Positions 42,704 through 51,210 of a DNA stretch of 64,000 bases are shown here, in pieces (position 1 is the stretch's first letter; every line of letters begins with the position of its first letter). Origin of the DNA: Actinacidiphila guanduensis (GTDB lineage: Bacteria; Actinomycetota; Actinomycetes; Streptomycetales; Streptomycetaceae); the NCBI RefSeq assembly GCF_900103985.1, contig NZ_FNIE01000016.1, forward strand, positions 62,001-126,000, given 5' to 3'. Position numbers and translations under genes: made by a program. The notes under the pieces are model-generated. The model did no database searches and was not told the DNA's origin. It saw only the letters and a program-made list of their open reading frames with translations.

Positions 42704-43648
42704 TCACAGCCAGCCGGCGAACTCCAGCAGCAGCTCGCCGTCCTCACGGCCACCCACCGACAGGTACCACAGCCCGGCCTCCACGGCCCGGAACACCGCC
42801 CAGCCGCGCAGCCGTTCGACCGGCACCTCCAGCGACTCCGCGAGCGAGCGCACCCGGCGCAGGGCCGCCGAGCGCGACCCCGGGCGCGCCACCAGGGTGG
42901 CGAGGCGGTCCCGGGCGAGCCACGCCAGGTCGTAGGCCCGCTCGCCCACCAGCGGCTTGGGGTCGATGGCCAGCCACGGCATCCGGTCACCGGCCAGCAC
43001 ATTGCCGTGGTGGTAGTCGCCGTGCAGCAGCACCTCCTCCGGCGGGTCGGCCACCAGGGCCGCGTGCAGCTCCAGCGCCTCGTCCACCAAGGGACGCGCG
43101 TCGGCCGCCCACGGCTGCCCGCGGCGCTCGCGCAGCAGCTCCGCGAGGGCGGCGGTGCGGGCGGCCACACTCGTGAAGGGGTGCCCCTCGGCGGGCGGCA
43201 CCCACAGCCGCCGCACCACCTCGGCGGCCTCCAGCATCGCCTTGGGCTCAGCGAGCGAGCGCAGCGAGACATCCGCGTGCAGCCGCTCCAGCAGCAGCAC
43301 CCCGGCCTCGGGGTCGGCCCGCAGCAGCCGCGCCGCGCCCCTGCCGTCCCAGTGCGCCAGGGCGGCGTGCTCCTGGGCGCTCTCCCGGGTGACCATCCCC
43401 GCCTTGAGGACCACGGGCGTGCCGTCCTCCGTTCGGACCAGCACGACCATGCTGATCTGCCCGCCCGGCGCGAGGACCCGCTCGGCGGTCAGCCCCCAGC
43501 GCTCCAGACGGTCCGCCACGGTGTCCGGCAGTGCAGCCAGCCACGCCCGCCCGGCCTCGCCCTCCCAGGCGGCGACGGTGCGCGCCAGCCGCTCGGGCGG
43601 CTCCAGCGGTACGCCCCCGGAGCGGCCGTCCTGTGCAGCTGAGGCCAT
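42704..43648 (-). CDS. APH-family small-molecule kinase (streptomycin 6-kinase-like)
   Basis: An aminoglycoside-phosphotransferase-fold kinase, 314 aa, ATG at 43648 with GGAGGGAG upstream. The catalytic loop is LLHGDYHHGNVLAG (Asp and Asn), and the metal-binding AIDPKPLVGERAYDLAWL takes the place of DFG. This ending, DPKPLVGE, is the mark of the APH(6)/hydroxyurea phosphotransferase group. Many streptomycetes carry several such genes of unknown substrate, so resistance should not be assumed. No antibiotic biosynthesis genes are near. Confidence 0.85.
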   Translation of the reverse strand: MASAAQDGRSGGVPLEPPERLARTVAAWEGEAGRAWLAALPDTVADRLERWGLTAERVLAPGGQISMVVLVRTEDGTPVVLKAGMVTRESAQEHAALAHWDGRGAARLLRADPEAGVLLLERLHADVSLRSLAEPKAMLEAAEVVRRLWVPPAEGHPFTSVAARTAALAELLRERRGQPWAADARPLVDEALELHAALVADPPEEVLLHGDYHHGNVLAGDRMPWLAIDPKPLVGERAYDLAWLARDRLATLVARPGSRSAALRRVRSLAESLEVPVERLRGWAVFRAVEAGLWYLSVGGREDGELLLEFAGWL

Positions 43649-43691
43649 CTGGTGGGGCTCCCTCCGTGGTCGTGCCGGGTCGGCAAGGCGG

Positions 43692-44144
43692 TCAGCCCTT
43701 CTGCGCCGACCCGGGGAAGGCTACGCTTTCGCCGCTCCACCGCACGGCACGCACCGCCGCCGCGCGCAGCGCGCCGGCCGCGTCCCGCCGTATGCCGCCT
43801 ATGGACGCCGCCACCAGATCGCCGTAGGCGCCGGCCACCCGCTCCTCCAGGAAGGCGGCCAGCCGGACCGCGTCGGCCGGTCCCTTCACCGGGAAGGGCA
43901 GCGCGTACCCGGCGTCGGCCGCCACCGGCACCGCGCCCAGGTCGGCCACCGTACGGGCCATCGCGTCCCTGGCGGCGCGGTGCGCGTCGTACGCTTGCTG
44001 CGCCTCGGACTGCCGCGCGAGGGCGACCCGCCCGCCGACCACGCCGTAGCCGTAGACCGCCGCATGCTCGGCCGCGAGTGCCGCCTGGGCGGCGGCCACG
44101 ACAGGGGTCGCGCCCTTGGCGGCGGCCGTGCTGCTGGTGCTCAT
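43692..44144 (-). CDS. DUF4439 ferritin-like protein
   Basis: 150 aa from the ATG at 44144, which overlaps the lipoprotein stop by four bases. The sequence is Ala-rich and helical: AAAQAALAAEHAAVYGYGVV, then YDAHRAARDAMARTVADLG. The Glu in AEHAAVYGYG and the spaced His/Glu residues fit the ferritin-like fold called DUF4439, but metal binding is not established. Coupled translation with the lipoprotein suggests that they work together. Confidence 0.8.
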   Translation of the reverse strand: MSTSSTAAAKGATPVVAAAQAALAAEHAAVYGYGVVGGRVALARQSEAQQAYDAHRAARDAMARTVADLGAVPVAADAGYALPFPVKGPADAVRLAAFLEERVAGAYGDLVAASIGGIRRDAAGALRAAAVRAVRWSGESVAFPGSAQKG

Positions 44145-44806
44145 ACCCCGCCGTCCTCGCTGCCGGTGCTGCCACCTGTGCCGGTGTCCGTGCCGGGCGT
44201 CGCGGGGGTCCCCGCGCCGTCGTCCGTACCGGTTCCGCCGTCCGTGCCTGCTGCCGCGCCCGTACCGTCGTCCGTGGACCCCGGAGGGGTACCGGTGCCG
44301 GTGTTCGCCGCCGCGTCCTGGCGCGGGCCCAGGAGCGCCACGTGGCCCGCGCCCGAGGCGGCCACCGAGGCGAGGAGGCGGGCCAGGTCGCCCGGGGCGT
44401 CGAGGAGCGCGGCGGACCTGCGGTCGGCGAGGGACTTCTCGGCGGCGGCCAGCCAGGCGAGCGCCTTGTTCTTGGTGTCGGGCACCTGGGAGGCCAGGCC
44501 CGTCGCCTTGGCGGCGGATCCGCCGCCAAGGGTGCCAGGTGCCTTGCCGCCGAAGGCGCGCACATGGCTGACGGTGTCCGCGCGCAGGGGCGCGAGCCGC
44601 TCGGCGAGGGCCGGGTGGACAGCGGCGACGGCGTCGTACCTGGCGGCCAGGGCCGTGCTGTCCCGCGCGGCCCGGGCGCGCACCGCCGCTCCCGGGTCGG
44701 CCGCCTTGGAGGCGCCCGAGGCCGTACCGCCGCCGCCCGAGCACCCTGCCACCAGGCCCGCGGTCGCCAGGGCCACGGCGCTACGGCGGGTCACCTTCGG
44801 GATCAT
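44141..44806 (-). CDS. Lipoprotein of unknown function
   Basis: A 221-aa predicted lipoprotein. The signal has a twin-arginine-like start (MIPKVTRRSAVALATAG) and lipobox LVAGC with Cys22. The mature domain is Ala/Leu-rich and helical, about 130 residues, and may be a four-helix bundle like its partner. The last 60 residues are a Gly/Thr/Asp-rich low-complexity tail (GTGTPPGST, GGTGTDDGAGT). ATGA overlap with the DUF4439 gene shows coupling. Ahead of rimP and divergent from it. I recognise no named family beyond this. Confidence 0.75.
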   Translation of the reverse strand: MIPKVTRRSAVALATAGLVAGCSGGGGTASGASKAADPGAAVRARAARDSTALAARYDAVAAVHPALAERLAPLRADTVSHVRAFGGKAPGTLGGGSAAKATGLASQVPDTKNKALAWLAAAEKSLADRRSAALLDAPGDLARLLASVAASGAGHVALLGPRQDAAANTGTGTPPGSTDDGTGAAAGTDGGTGTDDGAGTPATPGTDTGTGGSTGSEDGGV

Positions 44807-44896
44807 GGCGGGAGTGTATTGCGTGGCCGCGGGCCGCCCGCGGGGGGCCCGGCGGCACCCGCCGCCAGGTGGCGAACCCCGGGCCCGCCGCTCGGG

Positions 44897-44902
44897 TAAA
44901 GT
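44897..44902 (+). promoter_or_regulatory. Possible -10 element for the rimP-nusA-infB operon
   Basis: TAAAGT matches the TANNNT form and lies about 57 bases ahead of rimP. The -35 region (GAACCC) is poor. The divergent gap 44807-44958 also has to carry the lipoprotein gene's promoter. Confidence 0.35.
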
Positions 44903-44958
44903 CGGGAATACACGCGACCTTCCATGACAACAGCAGACGCGGCCGAGGAGTCACCCGG

Positions 44959-45573
44959 ATGAGCACCACCCAGAGCGAGAGGCTGCGCGCGCTGCTAGAG
45001 CCGCTCGTCGGCAAGGCCGGACTTGAGCTGGAAGAGGTCAAGGTGACCGCGGCCGGCAGCCGGCGGCAGCTGCTGGTGGTCGTGGACGCCGAGGACGGCG
45101 TGCAGCTGGACGCCGTGGCCGAGCTGAGCCGCGCGCTGTCCCAGGCGCTGGACGACTCCGGCGCCATGGGCGAGGCCGAGTACGTGCTGGAGGTGACCTC
45201 CCCTGGCACCGACCGCCCGCTCACCGAGCCGCGACACTTCCGCCGCAACACCGGCCGGCTGGTCAAGCTGCGGCTCAAGGAGCGCGGCGAGCTGATCGCG
45301 CGGATCATGACGGTGGACGACACCGGCCTGGACCTGGAGGTGCCCGGCGTCAAGGGCCGCCGGCCCAAGCCCGACCGCGCGGAGTTCGCCGAGATCACCG
45401 CGGCCAGGGTCGAGGTCGAGTTCAACCGCAAGGCCGACGGCGAGCAAGCGGCCGACACCGACACCGACCTCGACACCGGCGCCGACCCGCAGACGGACAC
45501 CGGGGCCGACGACGACACCGCCGGGGACCTGGGCGCCGAGCCCGGTGCCGGCCGCAGCAGCGAGGAGGCGTAG
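44959..45573 (+). CDS. rimP: Ribosome maturation factor RimP
   Basis: A 30S assembly factor, 204 aa, ATG at 44959 with GAGGAG at 44945-44950. RimP N-terminal features are LEPLVGKAGLELEEVKVT and SRRQLLVVVDAEDGVQLD, then EYVLEVTSPGTDRPLTEPRHF, the most conserved stretch. The last 40 residues are an acidic Asp/Thr tail (ADTDTDLDTGADPQTDTGAD) absent from the enterobacterial protein. It is two bases from nusA. Confidence 0.95.
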   Translation: MSTTQSERLRALLEPLVGKAGLELEEVKVTAAGSRRQLLVVVDAEDGVQLDAVAELSRALSQALDDSGAMGEAEYVLEVTSPGTDRPLTEPRHFRRNTGRLVKLRLKERGELIARIMTVDDTGLDLEVPGVKGRRPKPDRAEFAEITAARVEVEFNRKADGEQAADTDTDLDTGADPQTDTGADDDTAGDLGAEPGAGRSSEEA

Positions 45574-45575
45574 CC

Positions 45576-46583
45576 GTGGACATCGACATGAAGGCCCTGC
45601 GGGGCTTGGTGACCGAGCGGCAGATCTCGTTCGACCTGCTGGTCGAGGCCATCGAGTCGGCGCTGCTGATCGCCTACCACCGCGAGCCGGGCAGCCACCG
45701 CCGGGCCCGGGTGGAGCTGGACCGCACCTCCGGCCACGTCACCGTCTGGGCGACCGAGGACCCCGAGGAGGCCGGCGAGGGCGCCGAGCCGCGCGAGTTC
45801 GACGACACGCCGAGCGGTTTCGGCCGGATCGCCGCCTCCACCGCCAAGCAGGTCATCCTGCAGCGGCTGCGCGACGCCGAGGACGACGTCACCTTCGGCG
45901 AGTACGCGGGGCGGGAGGGCGACATCGTCACCGGGGTGGTCCAGCAGGGCAAGGACCCCAAGAACGTGCTGGTCGACATCGGCAAGCTGGAGGCGATCCT
46001 GCCGGTGCAGGAGCAGGTGCCCGGCGAGGACTACGCCCACGGCACCCGGCTGCGCGCCTACGTGGTGCGGGTGGTCAAGGGCGTGCGCGGCCCCTCGGTG
46101 ACCCTCTCGCGCACCCACCCCAACCTGGTGCGCAAGCTCTTCGCCCTGGAGGTTCCGGAGATCGCCGACGGCTCGGTGCTGATCGAGGCCATCGCCCGCG
46201 AGGCCGGCCACCGCACCAAGATCGCGGTCCGCTCCACCCGCTCGGGCCTGAACGCCAAGGGCGCGTGCATCGGCCCCATGGGCGCCCGGGTGCGCGCGGT
46301 GATGGCCGAGCTGGGCGGCGAGAAGATCGACATCGTCGACTGGTCGGACGACCCGGCGGAGATGGTCGCCCACGCGCTCTCCCCGGCCCGTGTCGCCAAG
46401 GTCGAGGTGGTCGACGCCGCAGCCCGGTCCGCCCGGGTGACGGTGCCCGACTACCAGCTCTCGCTGGCGATCGGCAAGGAGGGGCAGAACGCCCGGCTGG
46501 CCGCCCGGCTCACCGGCTGGCGCATCGACATCCGCCCCGACACCGAGCAGCAGGACCAGCGGCAGGATCAGCGGCAGGACTGA
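45576..46583 (+). CDS. nusA: Transcription termination/antitermination protein NusA
   Basis: An RNA polymerase-binding factor for pausing and antitermination, 335 aa, GTG at 45576. N-terminal domain: RQISFDLLVEAIESALLIAYH. S1 domain: GDIVTGVVQQGKDPKNVLVDIG. KH1/KH2: AGHRTKIAVRS, GACIGPMGARVRAVMAELGG and LAIGKEGQNARLAARLTGW. The short actinobacterial form lacks the C-terminal acidic repeats of E. coli NusA (495 aa) and ends in QDQ-rich repeats (DQRQDQRQD). Two bases after rimP. Confidence 0.96.
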   Translation: MDIDMKALRGLVTERQISFDLLVEAIESALLIAYHREPGSHRRARVELDRTSGHVTVWATEDPEEAGEGAEPREFDDTPSGFGRIAASTAKQVILQRLRDAEDDVTFGEYAGREGDIVTGVVQQGKDPKNVLVDIGKLEAILPVQEQVPGEDYAHGTRLRAYVVRVVKGVRGPSVTLSRTHPNLVRKLFALEVPEIADGSVLIEAIAREAGHRTKIAVRSTRSGLNAKGACIGPMGARVRAVMAELGGEKIDIVDWSDDPAEMVAHALSPARVAKVEVVDAAARSARVTVPDYQLSLAIGKEGQNARLAARLTGWRIDIRPDTEQQDQRQDQRQD

Positions 46584-46697
46584 CGTTCTTGAGCTTCTGC
46601 TGAGGTTCCGGCGGCCGCCGGGGCCTGATTCCGGACGAACAACCGTCCGTTGACCCACTCGAAGGAGTGAGGTCGGCGCGGGGAGGTAGACTTGGTC

Positions 46698-46976
46698 GTG
46701 TCTGGTCGGACGCCGACATCAGCATGCCCGGAGCGAACGTGCATCGGATGCCGTCGGCGCGCGGCCAAGAGCGATCTGCTGCGTGTGGCGGTGAGCGGGG
46801 GCGCGTGCGTCCCCGATCTTCGCGGTACGCTGCCCGGTCGGGGTGCGTATCTGCATCCCGCCCTCGCCTGCCTCGACCTGGCGGTCCGCCGTCGGGCGTT
46901 CGCCCGGGCCTTCAGGGGACCGGTGACACCCGACACCGCGGAGTTGCTCCGGTACGTCGAGCAGGCGGCACCGTAA
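46698..46976 (+). CDS. ylxR: YlxR-family RNA-binding protein (DUF448)
   Basis: A small basic protein, 92 aa, of the YlxR family that sits between nusA and infB in most Gram-positive bacteria. The GTG at 46698 is used because GGAGGT lies at 46682-46687; a TTG at 46692 is too close. The family motif ERTCIGCRRRAAKSDLLRV and LPGRGAYLHPALACLDLAVR are complete. YlxR proteins have been linked to RNase P and transcription control; the role here is inferred from family and place. Confidence 0.92.
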   Translation: MSGRTPTSACPERTCIGCRRRAAKSDLLRVAVSGGACVPDLRGTLPGRGAYLHPALACLDLAVRRRAFARAFRGPVTPDTAELLRYVEQAAP

Positions 46977-46992
46977 GAAGGAAAGAAGTACG

Positions 46993-47010
46993 GCACGGGA
47001 CAGCCCGTGC
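46993..47010 (+). terminator. Hairpin between ylxR and infB
   Basis: GCACGGG (46993-46999) and CCCGTGC (47004-47010) pair perfectly around ACAG. It lies 16 bases past the ylxR stop and may attenuate or process the operon mRNA. Just downstream, GATGAGTACGC is directly repeated (47062-47090 region). Confidence 0.45.
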
Positions 47011-47136
47011 GGTCAGGTACCTCGCGAGATGGAAGTAGGTCGAGATTGCGATGAGCACTCGATGAGTACGCGATGAGTACGCCCATGAAGTAGCGACGGT
47101 CCGGCGGACGATCACCCCGGACCTAAAAGGAGCGAA

Positions 47137-50100
47137 GTGGCTAAGGTCCGGGTATACGAACTCGCCAAGGAGATGGGAGTCGAGAGCAAGGTCGTCATGG
47201 CCAAGCTCCAGGAACTCGGCGAATTCGTCCGTTCGGCGTCCTCGACGATCGAGGCGCCGGTTGTCCGCAAACTGACCGACGCTTTCCAGGGATCCTCCGG
47301 CGGTGGCGCCGGAAAGACCGCTGCGAAGCCGTCCGCGCCGCGCAAGGCGGCGCCCTCTCCCGTGGCCGGCCGCGGGAGCGCCCCGACGCCGGGCCCGACC
47401 CCGGGGCCGGCGCGTCCTGCTGCCCCGGCGCCGGCGCCCAAGCCCGGCACCCCGGCCGCCCCGAACGGCGGCTCCGCGCCGGCGTCCGGTCCGCGTCCCG
47501 GGCCCCGTCCGGCTCCGGCCCCGCGGCCCGCGCCGGCCGCGCCCGTGCCGGCCGCCGAGTTCCAGGCCCCGCCCGCCGCGCCGCCGTCGTCGGCGCCGCG
47601 TCCCGGCACCACCCCCGGCCCGCGCCCGGCCCGTCCGGCCGGCGGCCAGGGCGCCGGTCAGCGCGACGGCCAGCGTGACGGCGGCCAGCGCTCCGGCGGC
47701 TCCCGTCCGGCTCCCGGCCAGGGCGGTCCCCGTCCCGGCGCCCCGCGTCCCGCGGGCCCGCGCCCGGGCAACAACCCCTTCACGTCCGGCTCCACCGGCA
47801 TGCCGCGCCCCGGTGGCGCGCCGCGTCCCGGCGGCGGCCAGGGCGGTGCCCCGCGTCCGGCCGCTCCCGGCCAGGGCGCCCCGCGTCCCGGTGGCGCGCC
47901 CCGTCCGGGTGCCCCCGGCGGCCAGGCCGGTCCCGGCGGTGCCCGTCCGACTCCGGGCGGCATGCCGCGTCCCCAGTCCTCCGGCCCGCGCCCGAACCCG
48001 GGCATGATGCCGCAGCGTCCCTCCGGCGGTCCCGGCGGCCGTCCGGGTGGTCCCGGCGGCCGTCCCGGCGGTCCCGGTGGCCGTCCCGGCGGTCCGGGCG
48101 GGCGTCCGGGTGGCGGCGGCTTCGCCGGCCGTCCCGCGGGTCCCGGCGGCGGTGGCCGTCCGGGCGGCGGTGGCGGCGGCTTCGGCGGCCCGCGTCCCGG
48201 TGGCGGTGCCCCCGGCGGCGGCGGTGGCGGCTTCGGCGGCCGTCCCGGCGGTGGCTTCGGCGGCCGTCCCGGCGGCCCCGGCGGCCGTGGCGGAACGCAG
48301 GGTGCCTTCGGTCGCGGCCCCGGTGGCCGTCCGGCCCGCGGGCGCAAGAGCAAGCGGCAGCGCCGCCAGGAGTACGAGGCCATGCAGGCCCCGTCCGTGG
48401 GCGGTGTGCTGCTGCCCCGCGGCAACGGCCAGACCGTGCGCCTGTCGCGCGGTGCCTCCCTCACCGACTTCGCCGAGAAGATCAACGCCAACCCGGCGTC
48501 GCTCGTCCAGGTGATGCTCAACCTCGGCGAGATGGTCACGGCCACCCAGTCGGTGTCGGACTCCACCCTGGAGCTGCTCGCCGACGAGATGAACTACGTG
48601 CTGGAGATCGTCAGCCCGGAGGAGGAGGACCGCGAGCTGCTCGAGTCCTTCGACATCGAGTTCGGCGAGGACGAGGGCGGCGAGGAGGCCCTGCAGCCGC
48701 GGCCGCCGGTGGTCACCGTCATGGGCCACGTCGACCACGGCAAGACCCGCCTGCTCGACGCGATCCGCAAGACCAACGTGGTCGCGGGCGAGGCCGGCGG
48801 CATCACCCAGCACATCGGCGCCTACCAGGTGGCGACGGAGGTCAACGGCGAGGAGCGCCGCATCACCTTCATCGACACCCCCGGTCACGAGGCGTTCACC
48901 GCCATGCGTGCCCGCGGTGCGAAGTCCACCGACATCGCGATCCTGGTGGTCGCGGCGAACGACGGTGTGATGCCGCAGACCATCGAGGCGCTCAACCACG
49001 CCAAGGCGGCCGACGTGCCGATCGTGGTGGCGGTCAACAAGATCGACGTCGAGGGCGCCGACCCGACGAAGGTGCGCGGCCAGCTCACCGAGTTCGGCCT
49101 GGTCGCCGAGGAGTACGGCGGCGACACGATGTTCGTCGACATCTCCGCCAAGCAGGGGCTCAACATCGACCAGCTGCTGGAGGCCGTGGTCCTCACCGCG
49201 GACGCCTCGCTCGACCTGCGGGCCAACCCCGAGCAGGACGCGCAGGGCATCGCGATCGAGGCGCACCTGGACCGCGGGCGTGGCGCCGTGGCGACCGTCC
49301 TGGTCCAGCGCGGCACCCTGCGGGTCGGCGACACCATGGTGGTCGGCGACGCGTACGGCCGGGTCCGGGCGCTGCTGGACGACAGCGGCGCCAACGTGGA
49401 GGAGGCACTGCCCTCGACTCCGGTGCTGGTGCTCGGTCTGACCAACGTGCCGGGCGCGGGCGACAACTTCCTCGTCGTGGACGAGGACCGCACCGCCCGC
49501 CAGATCGCCGAGAAGCGTGCCGCCCGCGAGCGGAACGCGGCGTTCGCCCGCAAGGGCCGCAGGTTCTCGCTGGAGAACCTGGACGAGGCGCTCAAGGCCG
49601 GTGAGGTGCAGGAACTCAACCTCATCATCAAGGGCGACGCGTCCGGTTCGGTCGAGGCCCTGGAGTCCTCGCTCATGCAGCTCGACGTCGGCGAGGAGGT
49701 CGACATCCGCGTGCTGCACCGCGGCGTGGGTGCGGTCACCGAGTCGGACATCGACCTGGCGACCGGCTCCGACGCGATCGTGATCGGCTTCAACGTGCGC
49801 GCCGCGGGGCGTGCCACGCAGATGGCCGAGCGCGAGGGCGTGGACGTGCGCTACTACTCGGTGATCTACCAGGCCATCGAGGAGATCGAGGCGGCCCTGA
49901 AGGGCATGCTGAAGCCGGAGTACGAGGAGGTGGAGCTCGGCACCGCCGAGATCCGCGAGGTCTTCCGCTCCTCCAAGCTCGGCAACATCGCCGGTGTGCT
50001 GGTGCGCTCCGGCGAGGTCCGGCGCAACACCAAGGCCCGCCTGCTCCGCGACAACAAGGTCATCGCGGAGAACCTCACCATCGAGGGCCTGCGCCGGTTC

Positions 50101-50223
50101 AAGGACGACGTCACCGAGATTCGTGAGGGTTACGAGGGCGGTATCAACCTCGGCAACTACAACGACATCAAGATCGACGACGTCATCGCCACCTACGAGA
50201 TGCGCGAGAAGCCGCGCGGCTGA
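47137..50223 (+). CDS. infB: Translation initiation factor IF-2
   Basis: The GTPase that places initiator tRNA on the 30S subunit, 1028 aa, GTG at 47137 with AAAGGAG upstream. The N terminus KVRVYELAKEMGVESKVVM is the IF2_N domain. Residues 60-400 are a long Pro/Ala/Gly/Arg-rich linker. The G domain starts near 525: GHVDHGKT (530-537), DTPGHEAF and NKID are the G1, G3 and G4 motifs. Domains II-IV follow, including GDASGSVEALESSL and the C-terminal tRNA-binding barrel. A strong terminator follows the stop. Confidence 0.97.
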   Translation: MAKVRVYELAKEMGVESKVVMAKLQELGEFVRSASSTIEAPVVRKLTDAFQGSSGGGAGKTAAKPSAPRKAAPSPVAGRGSAPTPGPTPGPARPAAPAPAPKPGTPAAPNGGSAPASGPRPGPRPAPAPRPAPAAPVPAAEFQAPPAAPPSSAPRPGTTPGPRPARPAGGQGAGQRDGQRDGGQRSGGSRPAPGQGGPRPGAPRPAGPRPGNNPFTSGSTGMPRPGGAPRPGGGQGGAPRPAAPGQGAPRPGGAPRPGAPGGQAGPGGARPTPGGMPRPQSSGPRPNPGMMPQRPSGGPGGRPGGPGGRPGGPGGRPGGPGGRPGGGGFAGRPAGPGGGGRPGGGGGGFGGPRPGGGAPGGGGGGFGGRPGGGFGGRPGGPGGRGGTQGAFGRGPGGRPARGRKSKRQRRQEYEAMQAPSVGGVLLPRGNGQTVRLSRGASLTDFAEKINANPASLVQVMLNLGEMVTATQSVSDSTLELLADEMNYVLEIVSPEEEDRELLESFDIEFGEDEGGEEALQPRPPVVTVMGHVDHGKTRLLDAIRKTNVVAGEAGGITQHIGAYQVATEVNGEERRITFIDTPGHEAFTAMRARGAKSTDIAILVVAANDGVMPQTIEALNHAKAADVPIVVAVNKIDVEGADPTKVRGQLTEFGLVAEEYGGDTMFVDISAKQGLNIDQLLEAVVLTADASLDLRANPEQDAQGIAIEAHLDRGRGAVATVLVQRGTLRVGDTMVVGDAYGRVRALLDDSGANVEEALPSTPVLVLGLTNVPGAGDNFLVVDEDRTARQIAEKRAARERNAAFARKGRRFSLENLDEALKAGEVQELNLIIKGDASGSVEALESSLMQLDVGEEVDIRVLHRGVGAVTESDIDLATGSDAIVIGFNVRAAGRATQMAEREGVDVRYYSVIYQAIEEIEAALKGMLKPEYEEVELGTAEIREVFRSSKLGNIAGVLVRSGEVRRNTKARLLRDNKVIAENLTIEGLRRFKDDVTEIREGYEGGINLGNYNDIKIDDVIATYEMREKPRG
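48028..48117 (+). repeat. 18-bp low-complexity repeats in infB
   Basis: About five copies of an 18-base unit encode Gly-Arg-Pro-Gly-Gly-Pro repeats in the IF-2 linker. They are in frame and their third bases vary between C and T. The wider region 47930-48320 is equally Gly-rich. Confidence 0.8.
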
Positions 50224-50246
50224 CCCGCATCCCGCACGGGCGCTTC

Positions 50247-50287
50247 CCGGGGCCGGTCGGCGGAGTAAATCCGTCGATCGGCCCCGG
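50247..50287 (+). terminator. Very stable terminator after infB
   Basis: An 18-bp stem joins 50247-50264 to 50270-50287 with a 5-base loop GTAAA; 16 Watson-Crick pairs and 2 G-U pairs. It lies 23 bases past infB and ends 11 bases before a -10 element for the next gene. Confidence 0.8.
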
Positions 50288-50297
50288 CCGTCGCCTG

Positions 50298-50303
50298 TAC
50301 CGT
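50298..50303 (+). promoter_or_regulatory. -10 element of a probable leaderless ylxP promoter
   Basis: TACCGT fits TANNNT, and the six bases CGAGAC separate it from the ATG at 50310. Transcription would then begin at the start codon. No ribosome-binding site precedes the gene, and no -35 is evident. Confidence 0.45.
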
Positions 50304-50309
50304 CGAGAC

Positions 50310-50603
50310 ATGTACGCGGGTACTTTGCGTTTCGACCTGCTCCTGGGCGACGTACGGTCGCTGAAGGAGAAGCGGTCCGTCGTCCGCCCGATCGTCGCCG
50401 AGCTGCACCGCAAATTCGCGGTCAGCGTGGCCGAGACCGGCGGCCAGGACCTCTACCGCAGGGCCGAGATAGGAATAGCGGTGGTGTCGGGGGAACTGGC
50501 ACACGTCAAGGACGTCCTGGACCGGTGCGAGCGCTGGATGGTCGCCCGGCCCGAGGTGGAGCTGCTGTCGGCCCGGCAGCGCATCCACGGCGACGACGAC
50601 TGA
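50310..50603 (+). CDS. DUF503 (YlxP-like) protein
   Basis: 97 aa, ATG at 50310. The DUF503 pattern is whole: MYAGTLRFDLLLGDVRSLKE, KRSVVRPIVAELHRKFAVSV, YRRAEIGIAVVSGELAHVKD. The gene sits between infB and rbfA, as in most actinobacteria and Bacillus (ylxP), so a role near ribosome assembly is likely but not known. It appears to have its own promoter, separated from infB by a strong terminator. Confidence 0.88.
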   Translation: MYAGTLRFDLLLGDVRSLKEKRSVVRPIVAELHRKFAVSVAETGGQDLYRRAEIGIAVVSGELAHVKDVLDRCERWMVARPEVELLSARQRIHGDDD

Positions 50604-50634
50604 TCCACCACCGAGGACGAAGAGAGAGAAGACG

Positions 50635-51210
50635 ATGACCGACACCGCGCGGGCGCGCAAGCTGGCGGACCGCATCCGGGTCGTGGTCGCCGAGACCCTG
50701 CAGCGCCGGATCAAGGACCCGCGGCTGGGCTACGTGACGATCACCGACACCAGGGTCACCGGTGACCTGCGGGAGGCGACGGTCTTCTACACCGTCTACG
50801 GGGACGACGAGGAGCGCGCCGCCTCCGCGGCCGCGCTGGAGAGCGCCAAGGGGGTGCTGCGCTCCGAGGTCGGCCGGCAGACCGGTGTGCGCTTCACGCC
50901 CACCCTGGCCTTCGTCGCCGACGCCCTGCCCGACAACGCCCGCACCATCGACGACCTGCTCGCCAAGGCCCGTGCGGCCGACGAGGAGGTCCGCAAGGCC
51001 GCCACGGACGCGCAGTACGCCGGCGACGCCGACCCGTACCGCAAGCCCGCGGACGAAGCCGATGACGTGGACGGCGTGGACGGCGAGGACGGCGAGGACG
51101 GCGAGGACGGCGAGGACGAGGTGGCGGGCGCCCCGGACGGAGCTTCCGGGACGTCCTCGGATGCCTCAGATGCCTCGGAGTCCGGCGAGGACGGTCCCGC
51201 GCGCGCATGA
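50635..51210 (+). CDS. rbfA: Ribosome-binding factor A
   Basis: A KH-like 30S maturation factor, 191 aa, ATG at 50635 preceded by GAGAGAGAAG. The core is typical: RKLADRIRVVVAETLQRRIK, GYVTITDTRVTGDLREATVF, and KGVLRSEVGRQTGVRFTPTL. The family ends near residue 125, but here about 60 more residues form an acidic tail with (Gly-Glu-Asp) repeats and Ser/Asp. It overlaps truB by four bases (ATGA). Confidence 0.95.
   Translation: MTDTARARKLADRIRVVVAETLQRRIKDPRLGYVTITDTRVTGDLREATVFYTVYGDDEERAASAAALESAKGVLRSEVGRQTGVRFTPTLAFVADALPDNARTIDDLLAKARAADEEVRKAATDAQYAGDADPYRKPADEADDVDGVDGEDGEDGEDGEDEVAGAPDGASGTSSDASDASESGEDGPARA
51067..51120 (+). repeat. 9-bp microsatellite in the rbfA tail
   Basis: GTGGACGGC then four copies of GACGGCGAG-type units encode Val/Glu-Asp-Gly repeats. 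The period is 9 bp, so gain or loss of units keeps the frame. Confidence 0.85.

Noticed and set aside
42704..43648. Aminoglycoside resistance gene
   Set aside because: Only APH-fold membership can be shown; such kinases are common in streptomycetes and no resistance context is present.
47930..48320. Repeats resembling a CRISPR array or mobile repeat
   Set aside because: They are in-frame Gly/Arg/Pro codons of the IF-2 linker with no spacers.
46912..49719. 935-codon minus-strand frame opposite infB
   Set aside because: Ala/Gly/Thr/Arg repeats mirror the IF-2 linker; no conserved domain.
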